Source: Pycnococcus provasolii
Taxonomy: Eukaryota; Chlorophyta; Pseudoscourfieldiophyceae; Pseudoscourfieldiales; Pycnococcaceae
NCBI GenBank assembly: GCA_938743325.2
Contig: OW568896.1
Span: 186,001-250,000 of the forward strand
Reading direction: 5' to 3'
Length of the DNA stretch: 64,000 bases
Shown: positions 9,040-18,151 of the stretch, piece after piece
How positions within the stretch are numbered: the first letter of the stretch is position 1
How the letters are laid out: every line of letters starts with the position of its first letter
The notes under the pieces: generated by a model
The model's input: the letters and a program-made list of their open reading frames with translations, nothing else
Databases searched by the model: none
Told to the model about the DNA's origin: nothing
Position numbers and translations under genes: made by a program

Positions 9040-10578
9040 ATGGCCGCCGCCGCCCTGCTGTCCGTGGCGCGCCAACCTTCTCGCACCGCACTCTTCGCCT
9101 TCACACGCAGCCTGGGCACGGCGCCAACACCGCCACGCCACTCCTTTGATAAAATAAATGCACAACACATCAGCGCGTTGAAGCAGATCGTCGGGGGCGA
9201 CGCCAACTGCTTCACGGACGCCACCAGCCTTGCTGCCTACAATGCCGACTGGACGGGAAGGTACCGCGGCTCGTCCCAACTAGCGCTGCGCCCACCAACG
9301 CCGCGCGCGGTCGCTGACGCTCTCAAGTACTGCACCCAGCACGGTTTAGCGGTTGTGCCGCAGGGTGGGAATACAGGTCTCGTGGGGGGAGGTGTGCCCG
9401 TGTACGACGAGGTGGTCATCTCCACCGCAGCTCTCAACGCCGTCGAGTCCGTCGACGCGGATAGCGGGTGTGTCGTCGCAGGCGCGGGCGTCGTGCTGCA
9501 GGCGCTCGACGAAGAGCTCGCGAAGCACAACCTCATGGTCCCTCTCGACCTCGGCGCGAAGGGATCGTGCCACATAGGCGGAAACGTCTCCACGAACGCT
9601 GGCGGTCTGCGCTACCTGCGCTACGGATCGCTGCACGGCTCCGTGCTCGGGTTGGAGGTGGCACTCGCGGACGGAACGCTGCTCGACTTGCTCTCCACGT
9701 GCCGCAAGGATAACACGGGGTACGACCTCAAGCAGCTCTTCATAGGTGCTGAGGGAACGCTGGGCATCGTCACGCGCGTCGCGCTGCAGGCAGCGCCGAG
9801 GCCTTCCAGCGTGCAGGCAGCCTGGATTGGCATCCAGACGTTTGAGGACGTGCGACGTGCTCTGCGCCTTGCGAGAAGGCACCTCGGAGAAACGCTGAGC
9901 GCGTTCGAGTTTGTTGACCGTGCTAGCTTGGACGTGGTTTTGGAAGGTCAGCACGCATCGATGAGGCTTCACGACCCTCTGCCGGATAACCCAACGCCAT
10001 TTCACGCGCTCGTCGAGGTGAGTGGCTCGAACGAAGCGCACGACACGGAAAAGCTCGAGCACTTTTTGGAGGCGGCGTCGGAGGAGGGCATCGCGGTGGA
10101 CGGTACGGTCGCCAGCGGAGGGCGCCAGCTGGCGGAGCTATGGGCGATCCGCGAGGGCATCTCCGAGGCCCTTGCACGTCGAGGGGCGCCTGTATACAAG
10201 TATGACGTCAGCATTCCCCTATCTTGCTGGTACGACATCGTCACAGATATGCGCGCGCGGCTATCAGAGGCTGGTTACAACGACAGCAGTGGCGTTCGCG
10301 TCGTGGGATATGGGCACATGGGAGATGCGAACATGCACCTGAACATCTCCAGCCTAGAGGTGGACGACCGCATCGGCGATTTGATCGAGCCCTGGGTGTA
10401 CGAGTGGGTGAGTTCGCGCGACGGTTCCATCAGCGCGGAGCACGGTTTGGGTCAAATGAAGGCGTCCGCGATCGGATACAGCAAGCATCCTGAAGCGGTA
10501 CGTCTAATGGCTCAGATCAAAGATGTTTTAGATCCGAGTGGAACGCTGAACCCATACAAGGTGCTTCCTTCTTCATGA
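9040..10578 (+). CDS. D2HGDH: D-2-hydroxyglutarate dehydrogenase, mitochondrial
   Basis: 512 aa, single exon. An FAD enzyme oxidising D-2-hydroxyglutarate to 2-oxoglutarate, with electrons passed via ETF in plants. The N terminus (SVARQPSRTALFAFTRSLG) is a likely mitochondrial presequence. FAD-binding PCMH domain at about residues 65-260: YNADWTGRYRGSS, LALRPPTPRAVADALKYC, VPQGGNTGLVGGGVPVYDE, GGNVSTNAGGLRYLRYGSLH, GAEGTLGIVT. C-terminal domain with the metal/substrate motif GHMGDANMHLN and the signature SISAEHGLGQMK near the end. The NADW...GRYRG start separates it from D-lactate dehydrogenases. ATG in good context (TCCATGGCC). Confidence 0.92.
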   Translation: MAAAALLSVARQPSRTALFAFTRSLGTAPTPPRHSFDKINAQHISALKQIVGGDANCFTDATSLAAYNADWTGRYRGSSQLALRPPTPRAVADALKYCTQHGLAVVPQGGNTGLVGGGVPVYDEVVISTAALNAVESVDADSGCVVAGAGVVLQALDEELAKHNLMVPLDLGAKGSCHIGGNVSTNAGGLRYLRYGSLHGSVLGLEVALADGTLLDLLSTCRKDNTGYDLKQLFIGAEGTLGIVTRVALQAAPRPSSVQAAWIGIQTFEDVRRALRLARRHLGETLSAFEFVDRASLDVVLEGQHASMRLHDPLPDNPTPFHALVEVSGSNEAHDTEKLEHFLEAASEEGIAVDGTVASGGRQLAELWAIREGISEALARRGAPVYKYDVSIPLSCWYDIVTDMRARLSEAGYNDSSGVRVVGYGHMGDANMHLNISSLEVDDRIGDLIEPWVYEWVSSRDGSISAEHGLGQMKASAIGYSKHPEAVRLMAQIKDVLDPSGTLNPYKVLPSS

Positions 10579-11451
10579 AAATGTAAAAATGTGTAAGTAT
10601 TAATGATTCTGTTGCAATGTCACACGCACACTTACACCTAATAAGACTCTCCTCGCTTATTTGTCTTGACGTACTCGGACAGTCGGACCCCGCGCTCGGC
10701 GCCTGTGACTCAAGGTTGATGTCGAAGGATTTAGCGGAGAGGACGGGAAGGACCGACGGGTGTGACGGATTTAGCCATGTCGCAAGTGACACTGCGAAGT
10801 GTTTTTGTTTTTGAGTGTTGTGTTGTGTTGTACAAGCCCATGCGCGGGCGGGGGCGACGACTGCGACATTGATCAGGAGACAATGCAGTGAAGACGCTCG
10901 GCCACCTAGTGCAGTCGAACCTGGCCGAGGCTGCTGAGATTGCCGAGTACGACATGGTTAACTTCCGAAGCTGGCAACGCAGCCAGATCAAGCGTCAACT
11001 CGTCTACACTCCTAAAGTAGCTTGCGAGCATGACGAAGCAAAACTCGAGGAGGTTGCGAAATTCAAGATGCAGTGGAAGATTCGTGCCGCCGGCCGCTTT
11101 CTCTTTCTCGGAGGCTCAAGCCCCGGCCCGGCCCCAAGCTGCCGCGTGAGGGCGGTGAGGCGTGAGCACGGAGAATAATAGGACGGTTAGGACCGCGGGC
11201 CGTATGCCCGTATCCGCAGCCAACGCTTCGAGAGCGAGCACGATCGCAACCCGGCATCACATGGACGTCGTCCTGAACAGAAAGACCGAGCGGCGAGCGC
11301 GACCGGGATCCCAAATGGCAAAAGGCGCCCAGGCTTACGCTGACCCATTCGACGACGGATCCCCCCGATGAAAAACCGGTATCCCCGCGCGGAGCTCTCC
11401 TCCGAGGTTCTCTGCGCTATCAGATCCATATCTCGCTTTCAGGTTTGCGCC
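10579..11451. other. Intergenic with an unassigned open frame
   Basis: No recognised gene. On +, a frame open from about 10873 to 11178 has coding-like codon use (for example EAAEIAEYDMVNFRSWQ and EEVAKFKMQWKIRAAGR) but no ATG at its start and no recognised family. It could be an exon fragment or a remnant. The rest looks noncoding. Confidence 0.35.
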
Positions 11452-12633
11452 ATGGCGGCAGCACAACACAACATGGCGCTGCAGAGAACACAGCAGCACA
11501 GCGCCGCGAGAGGTCGGTGCAGGCTCGCTGGAGGGTTAGGGTCTCCCGCCAACGACAATAGGCGTCGGCTGTCCCATAGAGCAGCGCGTCAGCCGAGTCG
11601 GCGCGTTGGGGTCAGCGTTAGGCCTAAAGTAGCCGTGGCTTCCGCCGTCGTCCAGGAAGGGAACATCGTGCGCGTGACGTTCGCGCTGGAGGCACGCAAG
11701 CCTAAAATGTACATGAAAACGTTTGGAGACAAGGAGAAGGAGAAGCCGCAGAACCAGGCGTCGTACAACGCGCCAGGCCTCTACCAGAAGGGCGACTACA
11801 ACAGCCCGGACGAGCCTGAGGACCTGCGCGAGGTCCTGTATGCCATCGAGCCGCCTGAGCCGCCGGACTACAAAACGGGATACGAGGAGCGCGATCCGCT
11901 GAATAATCCCGACAAATACCGCGAACTGACTTTCGTCGAAATGCCAGAAGCGGAAGATGGTGGGTTTGAGAAGCCGTACGACTCATATGCCGCGAAGCTG
12001 GACGAGGACTACAAAGACTACTGGGGTCAACTTCCCATGGTGAACGAGCAGATGAAGGAAACGGGAGGGACGCGCTTCGGTGACGGCAAGGGTGTCTGGC
12101 CAGACACAGACTTGGACGGATACTACGAGCTCGGTCAGGAGGAGATGGAGCACGTCGTGAAGGAGGAGGGCGAGTTGACGTTCGAGGTTGGTAGCACGGA
12201 GGTTGTTCAGAGGAACGCGCTCATGGAAGTGCTCGACGGCGTCATTCGCGGGTACAGTGTCGGCGAGGTGCTGGAGGTGGAATGCCAGGGACCGAAGTGG
12301 ACGCGCGACCTCTGCTTCGAAGTTCCGTACGACCACCCGGAAGTCGAGCGGCTCAACGCACGCTACAAGAGCACGGGAGGGATCAAGGAGGGTGAGATTG
12401 TGGAGCTGGCGAACGGCGCGAGTGCGTTCGTGTCTTCCATCTACAGGGAAGAGTTCGAGGCGCACGGAACCGCTCCAGGACCGGCGGGTATGACAGTCGA
12501 GTATCGGTACAAGGGCGAGGAGTCTGACATGGAGCAGACGCACCGTGACATGGTGCGACTTGATTGCAACAGCCCTTACTGCGACAAGGACTTGACCATC
12601 AAGATATCGATCGAGGAGATCGAATCTAGGTAA
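11452..12633 (+). CDS. SlyD-like FKBP-type prolyl isomerase, plastid, with large insert
   Basis: 393 aa. Arg/Ala/Ser-rich N terminus (about 60 residues) like a plastid transit peptide. The FKBP fold seems split: first strand GNIVRVTFALEAR at about 70-82, then roughly 155 acidic, Pro/Tyr-rich residues (SPDEPEDLREV, GYEERDPLNNPDKYRELTF), then the rest from about 241: LTFEVGSTEVVQRNALMEVL, GVIRGYSVGEVLEV, FEVPYDHPEVERLN, a flap-like KEGEIVELANGASAFVSSI and RLDCNSPYCDKDLTIKISI, which matches the NxLAGxxLxFxVxV ending of SlyD. ATG at 11452 has a strong Kozak context (GCCATGGCG); 11368 is an in-frame alternative. It runs tail-to-tail with the P4H gene, 72 bp apart. Confidence 0.68.
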   Translation: MAAAQHNMALQRTQQHSAARGRCRLAGGLGSPANDNRRRLSHRAARQPSRRVGVSVRPKVAVASAVVQEGNIVRVTFALEARKPKMYMKTFGDKEKEKPQNQASYNAPGLYQKGDYNSPDEPEDLREVLYAIEPPEPPDYKTGYEERDPLNNPDKYRELTFVEMPEAEDGGFEKPYDSYAAKLDEDYKDYWGQLPMVNEQMKETGGTRFGDGKGVWPDTDLDGYYELGQEEMEHVVKEEGELTFEVGSTEVVQRNALMEVLDGVIRGYSVGEVLEVECQGPKWTRDLCFEVPYDHPEVERLNARYKSTGGIKEGEIVELANGASAFVSSIYREEFEAHGTAPGPAGMTVEYRYKGEESDMEQTHRDMVRLDCNSPYCDKDLTIKISIEEIESR

Positions 12634-12705
12634 TACATTCTTTTTTTTGTTTTCTCTTTTTCGCTTTGAAGCAAGTTTCAAGTCAACAAAAGAAAACTGT
12701 TTTGT

Positions 12706-14058
12706 TTACCTTGCATGATAAAACGTATGCATTCGAACCCACTTCGTTGCTGTCCACTTTTCACCTTTGACGACGTCGCAGCTTCCGTGAAGCGCAAAAG
12801 GGTGGTCAGTCTCACCGCTTGGAGTAAGCGAGTAGAAAATGACGGCAGCACCCTTTTGTGGACGAACGCTAAATCCACGAACCATGCTTGGTTCACTTCC
12901 GCATGAATGCGAGACGTACGACGAGGCTTCTGATAACGATGACGATGATTTCTCGTGCTCTACGTCACGGCCCTCCTCTTCTTCTCCTCCCGTGATGCCG
13001 CCGCCGTATGATGCTTCATCGTCCGAGACCCCAAATGCCATTGCAGCCTCGCGCTTTCGACGCCGATCGTTGTCACGCTGTTCGATCACGCTCACGCCGT
13101 TGGGAAACGATGTCTCACCCCCGTTCTCTGGCTCACGAAGGTACATCAGCACAGTCGCAACGCGCTGGTTGGGGTGGTCTTTCTCCAAGTTCTCCTCCTT
13201 AAAGAAGTCGAAGTGAGGCTTGTACAGCTCGCCCTCACGGTAGCGGAGCACGTGAAGGCTCTCACCATTCTCCACGGGTAAAGCAAGATGCTTTGCAATT
13301 CGCTCATCGATGCGACGCACAATCGGATGGTGTCGCAGACCTCGATTGAGAAATGCACCCGATGAGGTGCGCACGCTCATTTGTGCCAGCTGTGTGTTCG
13401 GATTTAGACCACCGGCCAAATGTTTGTTGTTGTTGTCTGCTGGTGAGTCGTTCTTCGGTGGAAGAACGACCCGCGAACGCGCCAGGCGCGGCGTGGCGAG
13501 GTCGATCAGCGCTTCGCACTCCTCGTCTGACAAAAAGTTTGGAATGATTATCGTGCGAGGTTTCCAGGCCAGCACAACAACACTAGAATCGTTTTTTGAG
13601 GATGCGGATGGTAGTAGCAGTGGTGGTGATGAAGGTGGTGGTAGCGGCGGCGGCGATGGTGGATAGGGATGGAGTGGCGGTGTCGAGAAAGGATGATTTG
13701 TCGACGACGACGATGGGTCATCACCGCCGCGTATCGGCGGTGGTGCCTGATGAAGATTATTATTTGGAACAATCATCTTCCTGCCTCCACGAGCTAGACG
13801 ACGACGAGCTGCTGCTGCTTGGTCGCCATCATCCTCAACATGAGTCCTGCGACTCGACCGCTCCAAACCGCCGATTGTGATTGAAATGCTTGCAATCACT
13901 GTAGCAAAGATCACAATCGAAAGCGCAAGCAACAGCATGCGCTCAAGTATCGCCTTGCGTGGAAGGCGACGCTGATGTAGTAGTGTAGCCATCATGCTGC
14001 TGCTGCGCCTGCCGGTAGCATTAGCAGCGCGTCGCGCGAAGCCGGAGAAGGAAGACAT
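12706..14058 (-). CDS. P4H: Prolyl 4-hydroxylase, type II membrane protein
   Basis: 450 aa. A 2-oxoglutarate/Fe(II) dioxygenase that hydroxylates proline in secreted proteins such as Hyp-rich glycoproteins, in ER or Golgi. One membrane helix (LLLALSIVIFATVIASISI) at about residues 42-60, then a low-complexity Pro/Ser stalk, then the catalytic domain from about 165: IIIPNFLSDEECEALIDLA, QLAQMSVRTSSGAFL, LHVLRYREGELYKPHFDFF with the HxD iron ligands, NGGETSFPN, and ALHGSCDVVKGEKWTATKW with distal His and the 2OG-binding Lys. About 65 extra acidic/Ser residues sit between GGETSFPN and VRPQKGAAVIFY. The frame is open to 14193 without an earlier ATG. Confidence 0.9.
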   Translation of the reverse strand: MSSFSGFARRAANATGRRSSSMMATLLHQRRLPRKAILERMLLLALSIVIFATVIASISITIGGLERSSRRTHVEDDGDQAAAARRRLARGGRKMIVPNNNLHQAPPPIRGGDDPSSSSTNHPFSTPPLHPYPPSPPPLPPPSSPPLLLPSASSKNDSSVVVLAWKPRTIIIPNFLSDEECEALIDLATPRLARSRVVLPPKNDSPADNNNKHLAGGLNPNTQLAQMSVRTSSGAFLNRGLRHHPIVRRIDERIAKHLALPVENGESLHVLRYREGELYKPHFDFFKEENLEKDHPNQRVATVLMYLREPENGGETSFPNGVSVIEQRDNDRRRKREAAMAFGVSDDEASYGGGITGGEEEEGRDVEHEKSSSSLSEASSYVSHSCGSEPSMVRGFSVRPQKGAAVIFYSLTPSGETDHPFALHGSCDVVKGEKWTATKWVRMHTFYHAR

Positions 14059-14400
14059 GACCTGATATATTTTTCTATCGTTGTTATTCGTGTATATAAC
14101 CAGCGGTGTGCCGGTGTTGTCGGCACTGCTCTCTGCGACAAGCCGACAACGCTCGCTCTCCTTGAACTGAATATTAGTAGGCGATTTGAGCACGTTCCCC
14201 AGTTTTTGAACTCACTTGAGTAGGAAGATGGGGATCCGTAATAGAATCATTCCTCATATAGTATTCTAGCGCTGAATTCCAAGGGAGGGCGTTGCGGGAT
14301 CCCGGTCCGGCAAGCTGGGCAACAACATGACAACAACAATGGCCACCGGGCAGTTGACGGGGAGGAGACTCAGGAGAGTCCCGTTCGACGTGCTCGCGGC
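14059..14400. other. Upstream region of the P4H gene
   Basis: No gene seen. Presumed P4H promoter and leader, AT-richer than its surroundings. Confidence 0.35.
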
Positions 14401-15060
14401 GGCGGCATTGGCTTCATGACGGGGAGCGGCGGCGGCGCCGAGCGCCCGGATATTGTTGTCAGCGAGCATGATGGGAATGCCACACTTGTTGAAGTCAAGT
14501 CGACAATGAGGACTATCACATGGTCGCTCTTGCTGCAGTGGTTCTACCAAATACAGACTTACCTTGTGCTGCGTCTCCTTGCACAAGCCATGGCGTCTAG
14601 TTCCGGCGTTAAGTTCTAGTACTCCGGACTTCCCATGCTCATATTGGCTCGTCGATTCTCCTTTTTTTTTGGATTCTGGCGAAGGGACTCGACGGCATAA
14701 AAAACAAAATAACTGGAGAGTTTTGCATAGAAAAGGAGGCGGAGGCGCAGGAAACCAGAAACTTGGCAGCTATCCTAGTCCGAGAACGACATAGGTTCCT
14801 CAACCTGCGGTACCCAGGAGGAGCCGTTGGAGCCCCCCCTCCCTCCCCCAGCCGAGCAGCTCCCTCATTTTTACGGTGCGCCTGTGCGTGGACCACCACC
14901 ACCACCACCACCACCACCACCACCACCACCACTCGCGGCGGGATCATCCTCATCAGTATGCGGAAACCGTGGCGTATTTCCAAGAAGAGGTAAGTATGTG
15001 GCTGAAATCTGGGACGGAAGCACTGCCTCACCTCTGGCCACGCCGCTTCCGTCAAGTAAG
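14401..15060 (+). pseudogene. Unidentified coding-like remnant
   Basis: Three stretches on + have codon use and amino-acid composition like real protein but do not sit in one continuous frame. One has a PD-(D/E)xK-nuclease-like pattern (RPDIVVSEHDG...LVEVKST). A second reads EKEAEAQETRNLAAILVRER with HRFLNLRYPGG. The third follows a CAC repeat and reads AETVAYFQEEVSMWLKSG. The simplest reading is a decayed gene of unknown family; a spliced gene is not excluded. No function assigned. Confidence 0.3.
14892..14930 (+). repeat. (ACC)13 microsatellite
   Basis: 39 uninterrupted bases of ACC inside the coding-like remnant. It would read as poly-His, poly-Thr or poly-Pro depending on frame. Confidence 0.9.
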
Positions 15061-15124
15061 TTGAAGCCTAAAAAGCCTTTTATAAATGGCCTTTTTACAT
15101 TTTCTATTACTGTGTGAAATCATG

Positions 15125-18100
15125 TTATTGCTCGTTACGAACAGCATTGCTTTCCCAAACAGCGGCTCGAACAAACAAACCGCAATTAGGTTTGCAGGGA
15201 AAATACCGCACACCCTGAACGACGCCGCTATTACGCCCTTCGGGAGCCTCGAGTTCGATGCCAACCCAATAGTCGTTGTCGCCAAAGGCGGTTGCGCCGT
15301 AGTACCGGATGTGCCCTGACAACTTGCGTCGCCGTCCGACGACAACGCGGTCGCCAAGCTGGAATGGGCCGCGCATAGGTTCGGGGAACGGAAGCTCGCC
15401 CGACAATGCGAGGCACGCCTGCGTGGCGTCTGAGGTCGACGTCGTCGTGGCAGATGCCGAGGTGGACCCGGGAGGTGCGGAAGCGAAGGAAATCGGGCAG
15501 AGCACACCTCCTTTCGAGGCGGCGCCAGCCAGAACCTGGCGAAGCTCCTGGTTTCGTCCAACACGCAGCAGTTTTGCTGCGAGCGACACGGTGTCCTCCA
15601 GGCGCTTGACACGATCCAGAAGCGTGCTGTGTGCCGCCGCGGAGCGATACTCCTCGCTGAGAAAGGGATTCTCGATGCGTTCCTCTCGGCTCGGGCTCAT
15701 GCCAGCCATGGGCGTGCCGGCTGTCGGTGTCGAAGCACCTGAAGAGGGTGCGCGAGGGGGAGAGGACGGCGTGGTCAAGACAGAAGCAAGTGGCGCATTC
15801 GGAGCGGCGGGGACGGTTGCTGTTGGCGGCGGCGGCGGTGGAGGGAGCGTCCGTGCATTCGTATGCGCTAGCTTCGACTCGCCTCCATTCAGTTGAGGCG
15901 ACGGCGTCGCCTGATTTTCCGTTGAAGTTGCGAATGGCCATCCGAGGCTGCTCCCATTAGCCCCCGCAGCTGGCGCTGGTGCCATGCCTGACACTGCGGT
16001 GCTGCTACTCAGCTGGTCCGTTTCAGCCTGCGAGCCTTCCTCATCCGAAACTTGCGAACCTGTCTGCGACACGTTGTGCATGGAGTCCGGGCGATTGATG
16101 GAATCGAAAGGTTGCGAACCGACTCCCATCGAATAGATCGAAGCTTGGCTCTCGTGGTGAGCGAACGAACCCGTCTCCAGCTGCTCGTCGCCGCTCTCAA
16201 GCCCGAAAAATCCGCTACCTGCAACATCCGGAGGGATCAGGCCGCCATTTTCCTCAGCTTCCTCGTCGGAGGCAAGGCCAGCGGCATCTCTGCCACGCTT
16301 GGATCCCGCAGCCTCGGCTGCCAAAGCGTCGGCACTGTCCTCACGTGTCGGGAGCAACTCGCGCCGAGCGCCCGTCTTCCTTGTGGCGGTGACCTCGGCG
16401 GCGGTGGCGGAAGATGTTGTTGCGGAGGTGGTGGAGGCAGACTTTGCACGGGGCGAGGCAACGGATGCAGAAGGCGCAGCCGTCCGCCGCGTTGCCGTCG
16501 TCGTGCTACCAGCACGCGCCGAAGTTGCGCGCCGGGCGATGTCAGCGGTGCCCGAGATCGCACGCCTTGCGGCGGAAGCAACGCGCGCCGCTGCCGCTGC
16601 TGTTGGCTGTGCCCAACGCGGCATTCCGCTAGACGGCGCCGGTGGCTTGGAAGATGACGATGGAGTGCCGCGTGCGCTCGCCGGCCTCGTGCTCGCAGCT
16701 GCGCTCGCGCGCGCTGACGTGGCGGCGGCGTCCTCCTCGCGCTTCCTCCTCCGCTCCGCCTGGCGCTCCTGCAGCAGGCGGCTGGACTCCTCGAGGTGTC
16801 GCTTGCGCGCCTCCAGCGTTGCGTTATTGGTCGGCGACGACGGTGTCGTCGGTGTCCCACGCGCCGATGTTGGTCTTGTGGATGCGGGCGTCGCACGCGA
16901 TGTCGCCGTCGCGCGCGGCGTCGGCGCGCGCGTCGCAGATGCTGGCGTCGTTGTCGTTCGCGGCGTTGGCGAGCGTGTCGTAGACACCCGCGGCGAGCTC
17001 GCTGGACGCGTGACGCCAGTCGTCGCGCGTGCCGCCGTCGGTGCCGCCGCGGCAGTAGTCCGTGGACTTGGCTTCGGCGGCGCAGCGGCCGCTGATGGGA
17101 TCGTTCTCGCTTTTGTCGCACTTGACGACGGCGCAGACTCGCGCTCACCAGGATCCGGGCTTCCGCTTCGTCCTCCGGGCGGCAGCGCGCATGCAGGCGG
17201 CCATTCACCGCTGTACAGCATGCTCTCCCGCAGCGCATCGGCATTTCCCCGCGCAGCCTCCGAGGCAGCGACCATGTATTCGTGCGACAGCAGCTCCGTG
17301 GACGACAGCCGATTCTCCGGGTGCTTGCGCAGCATGCCCTTGATGATAAGGTCGCTCATACCAGACTGGTACGCAGTTGGCAGCGGGGATACGGACGCCT
17401 TTTTGATCTTCGCCACGAGGCCAGCCATGTTGAACGCCGAGAACGCTGGCCTGAGCGCCGCCAGCTCGTAGTAGATGCACCCGAGGCTCCACACGTCGCC
17501 CTTCGTGCCGTACGCCTTGTGGTAGAAGTGCTCCGGGCACATGTAGTTCGGCGTGCCGACGAGGCTGCGCGAGCTTTGCTGCGTGGACGTGAGCACCTTC
17601 GCGAGCCCAAAGTCTCCAATCTGCAGGTCGCCGTCGGCGGTGATGAACAGGTTCGACGACTTCAGGTCGCGGTGCAGAACGCCAGCGCCGTGTATGTACT
17701 CGACTCCCAGGAGGGTCTGCGCAATCCACTTTTTGATTTGCGCTTCGCTGAAGTGCCTCTTGGCGTTGGCGCGTCTCTGCAGCAGTGCGGCGAGATCACC
17801 GCCCTCGCAGTAGCTCAGCACCATGCAGATGGTGTGTCCCTTCTCGACCCAAGCCTCCTTGAAGTGTATGACGTGCGCGTGCCTTAGCGACGACGCGAGT
17901 GCCATCTCAAGGTAGGAAGCGGCTCTCTGCCTTTCCGACTGCCTTGCAAGGCGCACGCGCTTGAGCACATACGCCCTGTGGGTTGTTTTGCACACGGCCA
18001 CGTGTGCGCTCCCAAACGCGCCCTTGCCGACCTGCGCCTTCACCTCGTAGTGCTCTAGCAGATATCGTTCTGTGTGGTGTGGTGTGGACGTGTCGTAGTC

Positions 18101-18151
18101 CAGGTAGTTGCCCGCGTTCGACGCCGCCGCCGCCGCCGCTGCTGCTGTCAT
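15125..18151 (-). CDS. NEK-family kinase with C-terminal CAP-Gly domain
   Basis: 1008 aa. Kinase domain at about residues 30-290: YEVKAQVGKGAFGSAHVAV (Gly loop), YVLKRVRL (catalytic Lys), HRDLKSSNLFI, IGDFGLAKVL, GTPNYMCPE, all in NEK style. Then about 600 low-complexity Ser/Thr/Pro/Ala residues, with basic RATPASTRPTSARGTP-like repeats typical of microtubule binding. A predicted helix (LLDRVKRLEDTVSLAAKLLR) precedes a CAP-Gly domain at about 927-997: LGDRVVVGRRRKLSGHIRYY, DYWVGIELEAPEGRNSG, VQGVRYFPCKPNCGLFV. The canonical GKNDG is GRNSG here. The frame is open to 18250 but the first ATG is at 18151, so an upstream exon is possible. Likely acts on microtubules or cilia/centrosomes. Confidence 0.88.
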   Translation of the reverse strand: MTAAAAAAAASNAGNYLDYDTSTPHHTERYLLEHYEVKAQVGKGAFGSAHVAVCKTTHRAYVLKRVRLARQSERQRAASYLEMALASSLRHAHVIHFKEAWVEKGHTICMVLSYCEGGDLAALLQRRANAKRHFSEAQIKKWIAQTLLGVEYIHGAGVLHRDLKSSNLFITADGDLQIGDFGLAKVLTSTQQSSRSLVGTPNYMCPEHFYHKAYGTKGDVWSLGCIYYELAALRPAFSAFNMAGLVAKIKKASVSPLPTAYQSGMSDLIIKGMLRKHPENRLSSTELLSHEYMVAASEAARGNADALRESMLYSGEWPPACALPPGGRSGSPDPGERESAPSSSATKARTIPSAAAAPPKPSPRTTAAAAPTAARATTGVTRPASSPRVSTTRSPTPRTTTTPASATRAPTPRATATSRATPASTRPTSARGTPTTPSSPTNNATLEARKRHLEESSRLLQERQAERRRKREEDAAATSARASAAASTRPASARGTPSSSSKPPAPSSGMPRWAQPTAAAAARVASAARRAISGTADIARRATSARAGSTTTATRRTAAPSASVASPRAKSASTTSATTSSATAAEVTATRKTGARRELLPTREDSADALAAEAAGSKRGRDAAGLASDEEAEENGGLIPPDVAGSGFFGLESGDEQLETGSFAHHESQASIYSMGVGSQPFDSINRPDSMHNVSQTGSQVSDEEGSQAETDQLSSSTAVSGMAPAPAAGANGSSLGWPFATSTENQATPSPQLNGGESKLAHTNARTLPPPPPPPTATVPAAPNAPLASVLTTPSSPPRAPSSGASTPTAGTPMAGMSPSREERIENPFLSEEYRSAAAHSTLLDRVKRLEDTVSLAAKLLRVGRNQELRQVLAGAASKGGVLCPISFASAPPGSTSASATTTSTSDATQACLALSGELPFPEPMRGPFQLGDRVVVGRRRKLSGHIRYYGATAFGDNDYWVGIELEAPEGRNSGVVQGVRYFPCKPNCGLFVRAAVWESNAVRNEQ

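Noticed and set aside
15309-17471. Long plus-strand frames (195 and 390 aa) over the NEK gene
   Set aside because: Ala/Val-rich antisense translations of low-complexity linker DNA.
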